Shown piece by piece: positions 59,440-64,000 of a stretch of DNA of 64,000 nucleotides (positions are counted from its first letter, which is position 1; the number at the start of each line of letters is the position of its first letter). The position numbers and the translations under genes are program-made. Below the pieces are notes generated by a model. It was not told where the DNA came from, searched no databases, and saw only the letters and a list, made by a program, of their open reading frames with translations. The DNA is taken from positions 310,001 through 374,000 of the forward strand of contig NZ_JAGXJN010000002.1 in NCBI RefSeq assembly GCF_019091455.1, read 5' to 3'. The stretch is from Chitinophaga sp. GbtcB8 (GTDB lineage: Bacteria > Bacteroidota > Bacteroidia > Chitinophagales > Chitinophagaceae).

Positions 59440-61161
59440 TTATAGTCCATGGGCTCCCTTTTTCATTTCTTTCACCGCATGATCCACTGCTCTCGCGGTA
59501 AGCGCCATATACAGCAGGGAAGGGCTTTGATTGCCGGTGCTGGCCATGCAGGCGCCATCTGTTACAAATACATTTTTGCAGTGGTGCAGCTGGTTCCATT
59601 CATTCAGTAAAGAGGTTTTAGGATCGCTGCCCATGCGGCAGCCGCCCATTTCATGAATATCCAGGCCGGGCGCCTGGTGGTTATCGTATTGCTGTATGTT
59701 CTTGCAGCCGGCCTTTCCCAGCATGGCGGCGCTTTGGGCCAGGAAGTCCCTGATCATCTTTTCATCATTATCATCATAACCCACATTCATTACCAGCAGC
59801 GGAATGCCCCACTGGTCTTTCTGATCTTTGCTTAAACGTACGTGGTTGCTGGCTTTGGGAATGGTTCCGCCCTGCATGTACATATACACGTGCCAGCCGC
59901 CGGGTTCTGTAAGCGCTTCTTTGTAAGCAGCGCCAATGGTTTCTGTGGTGTGCGAATCATCCAGCCGCTGGCGGTAGGCGCCCATGAAAGTAGTAAAGCC
60001 GCCAACATAATCGGTGTCCTGCTTTTCCAGGTTTCGGTAGTTGGCTATAATGGGCTCTGTGGGGTTGCGGCCAAAATAGTAACGGTCATCCAATCCATCC
60101 AGCGTACCATTTACTGAGGCCCGGTAGTTATGAAAGGCTACGTAATGGCCCAGCAGGCCATTGTCGTTCCCAAGGCCGTTGGGAAAGCGGCTGGAAGTAG
60201 AATTGAGCAGTACCAGGGTACTGTTCAATGCCGATGCATTCACGAAAATAACCTGTGCAAAATAATCGGTAGCGGCATGGGTATTGGCATCTATAACGCG
60301 TACGCCTATAGCCTTTTGTTTTTGCTCATCGTATATAATGGAATGTACTACAGAGAACGGGCGGATGGTTAAATGGCCTGTTTTTTTTGCCCAGGGCAGG
60401 GTAGAGGATACGGAGCTGAAGTACCCGCCAAACGGGCAGCCCCGCATGCATAAATTACGCGCCTGGCATTTTACGCGGCCCTGTTCCAGGTGAATGGGTT
60501 TGGGTTCTGTAATATGCGCCCAGCGGGCATGTACAAGATGCCGGCCGGGGTAATGCTGTTTAACGGTTTTCTGTACCAGCGCTTCCACGCAGTTAAATTC
60601 AAACGGTGGCAGAAAAGAGCCGTCCGGCATAGCGGCAATGCCATCGCGGGTGCCGCATACGCCAATAAATTCTTCCACATGCGTGTACCAGGGTGCTACA
60701 TCATCATACCCAATGGGCCAGCCAATGCCGTAGCCGTAACGTTGCGGGGCGGTAAATTCAAACGGGCTCCAGCGCTGGCAGGCACGGCCCCAGGTAAGTG
60801 ATTTGCCGCCTACCTGGTTACCCCGGATCCAGGCGAACGGTTTTTCCTGTATGTGGGGATGATCTTTGTCTTTAATGAAAAAGTGTGCGGTGTCTTCTCC
60901 AAAGCCTGCGGCCTTGCTGATGAGCGGGTTCTCCTGTAGGAACTGTTTGGTCATTTGCCCGCGGTGGGTAAATTCCCAGGGCGCTTTGGTAGCGGTAGGG
61001 TAGTCTTTGTTATGTTCTACATTGCGGCCCCTTTCCAGCACCAGGGTTTGCAGGCCATGGTCGCACAGCTCTTTGGCGGCCCATCCGCCGCTGATGCCGG
61101 AGCCTATCACTATAGCGTCAAAAGTGTTTTGCGCTTTACCGTTGGAATTAATATTGATCAT
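59440..61161 (-). CDS. GMC family oxidoreductase
   Basis: 573 residues. FAD-binding N-terminus (FDAIVIGSGISGGWAAKELCDHGLQTLVLERG), substrate-domain segments (NQVGGKSLTWGRACQRWSPFEF) and the GMC_oxred_C end with DIHEMGGCRMG and FVTDGACMASTGNQSPSLLYMALTARAVDH, containing the active-site His and Asn positions of the family. No signal peptide. A flavin-dependent sugar or alcohol dehydrogenase; bacterial relatives oxidise gluconate-like sugars or participate in glucoside 3-oxidation. Near convergent with the glycerophosphodiesterase (19 bases apart). Confidence 0.9.
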   Translation of the reverse strand: MININSNGKAQNTFDAIVIGSGISGGWAAKELCDHGLQTLVLERGRNVEHNKDYPTATKAPWEFTHRGQMTKQFLQENPLISKAAGFGEDTAHFFIKDKDHPHIQEKPFAWIRGNQVGGKSLTWGRACQRWSPFEFTAPQRYGYGIGWPIGYDDVAPWYTHVEEFIGVCGTRDGIAAMPDGSFLPPFEFNCVEALVQKTVKQHYPGRHLVHARWAHITEPKPIHLEQGRVKCQARNLCMRGCPFGGYFSSVSSTLPWAKKTGHLTIRPFSVVHSIIYDEQKQKAIGVRVIDANTHAATDYFAQVIFVNASALNSTLVLLNSTSSRFPNGLGNDNGLLGHYVAFHNYRASVNGTLDGLDDRYYFGRNPTEPIIANYRNLEKQDTDYVGGFTTFMGAYRQRLDDSHTTETIGAAYKEALTEPGGWHVYMYMQGGTIPKASNHVRLSKDQKDQWGIPLLVMNVGYDDNDEKMIRDFLAQSAAMLGKAGCKNIQQYDNHQAPGLDIHEMGGCRMGSDPKTSLLNEWNQLHHCKNVFVTDGACMASTGNQSPSLLYMALTARAVDHAVKEMKKGAHGL

Positions 61162-61203
61162 ATGACGTGGAGTACTTGTTACCCAATGTAATATTTTATG
61201 GGG

Positions 61204-61235
61204 TAAAAAGAAAGCCGGCCCTGCAGCGACCGGCT
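61204..61235 (-). terminator. Terminator of the small secreted protein gene
   Basis: On the minus strand AGCCGG (61230-61235) pairs with CCGGCT (61213-61218) around an 11-base loop, followed by a T-rich stretch TTCTTTTTACCCC. It lies 28 bases after the stop codon of the minus-strand gene at 61263. Confidence 0.65.
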
Positions 61236-61262
61236 ATAAAAGTGTTGTACAGTACGGGCGGT

Positions 61263-61670
61263 TTACTCTACCCAATACACTAATGTTACGGTAATAAAAC
61301 CATCCGGGCCAACATCGCCGCTGCTGAGCGTAACGGTTTTAGACACTGCGCCGTCCCAGTTACCGGGGTAAGCGCCAAAGGTGTACGTGCCGGCGGGTAA
61401 TCCTTCAAACTCATAACCTTCCCGGTCAGTAGGGTCATAGTAAGTGCCGGTAGCCTCATTACGGGCCCAGAAACCGTGCAGGCCGGTGCCGCCGGTTACC
61501 GGTGAGCCATCCGTATGCACCAGCGTAATACGCACGTCATATGTGGCTGCCACCTTGTGTTTGGTAGTAGCATTGGTGTGCGCTTTAAATACAGGTGTTG
61601 AAGCAAAGCTCCGGGCAAGGAAAAATACTGCCAGGCAGGTGAAAATGAGGGTTTTTCTCATGGGTTCCAT
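61263..61670 (-). CDS. Small secreted protein with a Cna-B-like (SpaA/prealbumin) domain
   Basis: 135 residues. Signal peptide (MRKTLIFTCLAVFFLARSFAS); starts at 61670 or at the internal ATG 61661. After a Ser/Thr/Lys-rich stretch there is one beta-sandwich: VRITLVHTDGSPVTGGTGLHGFWARN, FEGLPAGTYTFGAYPGNWDG and KTVTLSSGDVGPDGFITVTLVYWVE, as in Cna-B/SpaA-type domains. No sorting domain seen. It may be a soluble periplasmic or secreted adhesin-like protein; function unknown. Confidence 0.62.
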   Translation of the reverse strand: MEPMRKTLIFTCLAVFFLARSFASTPVFKAHTNATTKHKVAATYDVRITLVHTDGSPVTGGTGLHGFWARNEATGTYYDPTDREGYEFEGLPAGTYTFGAYPGNWDGAVSKTVTLSSGDVGPDGFITVTLVYWVE

Positions 61671-61732
61671 GATTTAATTTGGTTAACAGATCACTAAAAA
61701 TAGCAAGAAATTCCTAAGCGGCGATGTTAAGT

Positions 61733-62911
61733 TTAGGGTTGAAAAGTTGAACAATACCTGTTGCGGTTTAAACCCACGGCAGATATGTTGAGGGTATCGT
61801 GCAGGCCTGCATTTACCTGTTTAAATCCAAAATCCTGTGCAGATAAGCTTTGGATCATCTTATACGCCTGCATGCTGCTATCCGGCATAGGTACGCCTTC
61901 GCCCTGCTGTACAAAAGAAAATACTTTATGATCTATGAGCTCGCCTTTACCGGTGATCTTTACCTGCAGCAGGGGCGCTACGTTGTAGGGCGGTTTCAGG
62001 TTAAACAGGTGATAGGTGGCAAAGTTACCCAGGCTGTACGCGATCAGCTTTTGCTTATATACTTCCATCCCTCTTACCACATGCGGGCCGGAGCCTATGA
62101 CCATATCAGCGCCGGCATCCACACACAAACGTGCAAAGTGTGTTACATTGCCACGGTCCTGGCCCAGGAATATTTCCCGCCGTTTTGGGGTATGCGTACG
62201 CGTAGTACCTTCTGCACCGCCATGAAAGAATACAATGAGCACATCACACAGGGGCCTTACACGCGCTACGTATGCCTGTACCAGTGAGTCGTTGTTCATG
62301 TTAAGGCAGTTGCTGTGCGGGGCAAAGGAAACAAATCCAAAGCGTGTATTCCGGGCCGTTAGTGTATCAAATGGGTGCTGGGTAACACCACTGGTGCGTA
62401 TGTTGTTGTTACGTAAAAAAGCAAGCGTATGTTGCACACCTTTATCTCCAAAATCATAAGAATGGTTGTTAGACAGGTTAAGATATTCAAAGCCGGCTTC
62501 CTTATACCACTGTGCATATTTAAGTGGTGTGCGGAAAGCAAAACACTGCGTTAAGCCGCATTGTTTATACACGGCTGCACTATCAGATACCGCGCTTTCA
62601 AGATTACCGATGCGCAGGTCTGTTTGCTGTAATAAGGGAATGGCATGCTGCAGGATATTTCCTTCACCTGCTGCGGGCAGGTAAAGGGGAGAAGGATAGC
62701 TGGAACCTACCATCATATCCCCCACAATGGAGATGCTGATAGTATCTGCTCCCGGCTGCGGGATGATCACGGAATCCCTGGTGGACAAGGCTTTCCGGTA
62801 CATTAGTCCGGCGCCTGGGTTACCTGCAAAAAGGCAGGGGATCGTTACCAGGCCAATTACGTTAAAGGTGAATAACCGGAAGTGCTTAACAACCAACTTT
62901 TCTTCGGGCAT
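61733..62911 (-). CDS. CapA family protein (poly-gamma-glutamate capsule-type metallophosphatase fold)
   Basis: 392 residues. Hydrophobic N-terminal segment (FRLFTFNVIGLVTIPCLFAG), then a CapA fold: SIVGDMMVGSSYP, LRIGNLESAVSD, FEYLNLSNNHSYDFGDKGV, VLIVFFHGG, MVIGSGPHVVRGMEVYKQKLIAYSLGNF. These conserved Asp, Asn, His and Glu residues would bind metal ions. Family members are needed for poly-gamma-glutamate or capsule release, though most Bacteroidota copies are untested. Its promoter region carries a 19-bp inverted repeat. Confidence 0.85.
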   Translation of the reverse strand: MPEEKLVVKHFRLFTFNVIGLVTIPCLFAGNPGAGLMYRKALSTRDSVIIPQPGADTISISIVGDMMVGSSYPSPLYLPAAGEGNILQHAIPLLQQTDLRIGNLESAVSDSAAVYKQCGLTQCFAFRTPLKYAQWYKEAGFEYLNLSNNHSYDFGDKGVQHTLAFLRNNNIRTSGVTQHPFDTLTARNTRFGFVSFAPHSNCLNMNNDSLVQAYVARVRPLCDVLIVFFHGGAEGTTRTHTPKRREIFLGQDRGNVTHFARLCVDAGADMVIGSGPHVVRGMEVYKQKLIAYSLGNFATYHLFNLKPPYNVAPLLQVKITGKGELIDHKVFSFVQQGEGVPMPDSSMQAYKMIQSLSAQDFGFKQVNAGLHDTLNISAVGLNRNRYCSTFQP

Positions 62912-62920
62912 AGAGCGGAT

Positions 62921-62979
62921 AAATAGTAAATATCTTTCAGGGGTTATGGTTGCAAATATATGAAAGATATTTACTATTT
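62921..62979. promoter_or_regulatory. 19-bp perfect inverted repeat around the CapA-type gene promoter
   Basis: AAATAGTAAATATCTTTCA (62921-62939) and its exact complement-reverse TGAAAGATATTTACTATTT (62961-62979) flank 21 bases that hold a minus-strand -7 element TATATTTG (62953-62960). The repeat ends 10 bases before the start codon at 62911. It could be a large operator or a hairpin ending the upstream FtsX transcript. Confidence 0.6.
62953..62960 (-). promoter_or_regulatory. -7 promoter element of the CapA-type gene
   Basis: Minus strand TATATTTG (then C) fully matches TAnnTTTG, 42 bases before the start codon and inside the spacer of the 19-bp inverted repeat. Confidence 0.5.
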
Positions 62980-63016
62980 GTGCAGGGTATACCCGTAATA
63001 GTTATTAACAATATGT

Positions 63017-64000
63017 TTATTCTGCCCGTAAACTTTTTACGGGATTTGATAATGCTGTTTTAATTGCCTGATAACTAACGGTTGATAGTGCAATGAATAA
63101 CGCTCCCGCCCCTACGGCTAAAAAAATTATCCACGAAATATTTGTACGGTATTCATATTGCTGCAGCCATTGATGCAGAAAATACCAGGCAATAGGGGTA
63201 GCTATACAGCAGGATAATACAACCAGCAGCGCAAAATCTTTGGATAACATGCGCCATAAATTGAAGATAGAAGCCCCCAGTACTTTGCGGATACCAATTT
63301 CCTTGGTGCGTTGTTCTGCAATAAAAGAGGCTAATCCAAACAGTCCCAGGCAGCTGATAACAATAGCCAGTGCGGCAAATACGGTGGAGAGTTTTGCAAT
63401 GCGCTCTTCGGCGCCGAACTTCTTTGCGTATTCCTGGTCTACAAATGTATATTCAAAAGGTGCGGAGGAATTGTATTGTTTAAAAACAGCTTCCAGCTTT
63501 TTCAGCGCTTCGCTCATATTCATGCGTGGGTTCAGCCGGATGTTGATGATGTTACCGCCCTCATGCAAAATGCTGAAAACACTTTGCGGTACGGCGCGGT
63601 AAGGAGAGGTCATGATCATATCTTCCGTAACGCCTATCACATGGTAATCCTGGCCATTCCAACGTATAGTCATACCTATGGGATCGCCTTTAATACCCAT
63701 GTATTTCACAGCAGCTTCATTTAATATCACCGCCATGGAATCTGATGCAAATGCTTTGGAAAAATCACGCCCTTCCCTGAACTTCCAGTTAACGGTTTTA
63801 CCAAACTCATGGCGCACGCCAATGTTCGCAAAATTCGCCTCAAAGGACGGGTCTTTACCTGCCCAGTCGAACCCACCGGAGTTGGCCCAGATATCAGTAA
63901 TAGGGCATTGTGATTCCGCCATTTCTACTGCAATATTATTTTCCAGTAAGGTGCGGTGAATAATGTCGTAATTCTTATATACTTCGGGCGTGGTTTCGTG
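63017..64000 (-). CDS. MacB/FtsX-type ABC transporter permease, C-terminal part (5' end outside window)
   Basis: The frame stays open to base 64000; 327 codons plus the stop are visible. It contains the second periplasmic MacB domain (NSGGFDWAGKDPSFEANFANIGVRHEFGKTVNWKFREGRDFSK, VILNEAAVKYMGIKGDPIGM) and the last FtsX helices (VISCLGLFGLASFIAEQRTKEIGIRKVLGASIFNLWRMLSKDFALL), ending NPVKSLRAE. It is close in design to the permease at 20412-22799; both end NPVKSLR-x-E. Envelope export function, substrate unknown. Confidence 0.88.
   Translation of the reverse strand, partial: HETTPEVYKNYDIIHRTLLENNIAVEMAESQCPITDIWANSGGFDWAGKDPSFEANFANIGVRHEFGKTVNWKFREGRDFSKAFASDSMAVILNEAAVKYMGIKGDPIGMTIRWNGQDYHVIGVTEDMIMTSPYRAVPQSVFSILHEGGNIINIRLNPRMNMSEALKKLEAVFKQYNSSAPFEYTFVDQEYAKKFGAEERIAKLSTVFAALAIVISCLGLFGLASFIAEQRTKEIGIRKVLGASIFNLWRMLSKDFALLVVLSCCIATPIAWYFLHQWLQQYEYRTNISWIIFLAVGAGALFIALSTVSYQAIKTALSNPVKSLRAE

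Overview
The window reads as chromosomal DNA of a Bacteroidota bacterium, most likely Chitinophagaceae (Chitinophaga-like). The evidence is SusC/SusD with a FecI/FecR sigma/anti-sigma pair, T9SS parts (a gliding-motility C-terminal sorting domain and PorP/SprF), glycan-degrading enzymes of families GH92 and GH95, several TAnnTTTG-type promoter elements close to start codons, and mostly weak ribosome sites. I saw no rRNA, tRNA, CRISPR array, integrase or transposase. Genes are cut by both window ends.

Layout. 0-5.6 kb: end of a glycan-utilisation cluster (GH92 mannosidase tail, a GH71/99-like::GH95 fusion, an SGNH/alpha-beta hydrolase double esterase) closed by a terminator. 5.8-9.3 kb: START-domain protein, SnoaL-like protein, Crp-family regulator, outer-membrane barrel. 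9.4-20.2 kb: PI-PLC-like protein, a minus-strand group of two SDRs, a DoxX-like and an NTF2-like protein, a ricin-lectin/propeller lipoprotein, AraC regulator, DUF2652 protein, flavin reductase, lipase maturation factor. 20.4-25.5 kb: FtsX-type permease, then an mlaE-mlaF-mlaD lipid-transport operon. 25.9-31 kb: class A beta-lactamase tail-to-tail with a class-C-like serine hydrolase, DinB protein, zinc-ribbon membrane protein, TPR protein. 30.9-34.8 kb: hybrid histidine kinase with an overlapping response regulator. 34.9-37.8 kb: GT87-like membrane glycosyltransferase, YhcH/YjgK/YiaL protein, GlxA-type regulator.

37.8-38.5 kb is a gene-poor stretch with a candidate small minus-strand transcript: a near-perfect Shine-Dalgarno sequence, a 15-codon ORF, three hairpins and a strong terminator. 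38.5-49.8 kb looks like one five-gene unit: a GH109/Gfo-Idh-MocA-like protein with a lost signature motif, a phage-collar (MdpB-like) protein, a type 1 periplasmic-binding-fold protein without a signal peptide, a 2372-residue repeat adhesin with a T9SS sorting domain, and PorP/SprF. 49.9-59.4 kb: aldo/keto reductase, S41 peptidase, then sigma/anti-sigma/SusC/SusD/glycerophosphodiesterase. 59.4-64 kb, all minus: GMC oxidoreductase, small secreted protein, CapA-like protein, and an FtsX permease that runs off the end.

The most unusual recurring signal is a family of intergenic elements made of imperfect 7-bp units (GCNNAAN on the sense strand of the neighbouring gene). They sit on or right after stop codons, usually as paired inverted arms, and in two genes they encode the last residues and the stop codon.
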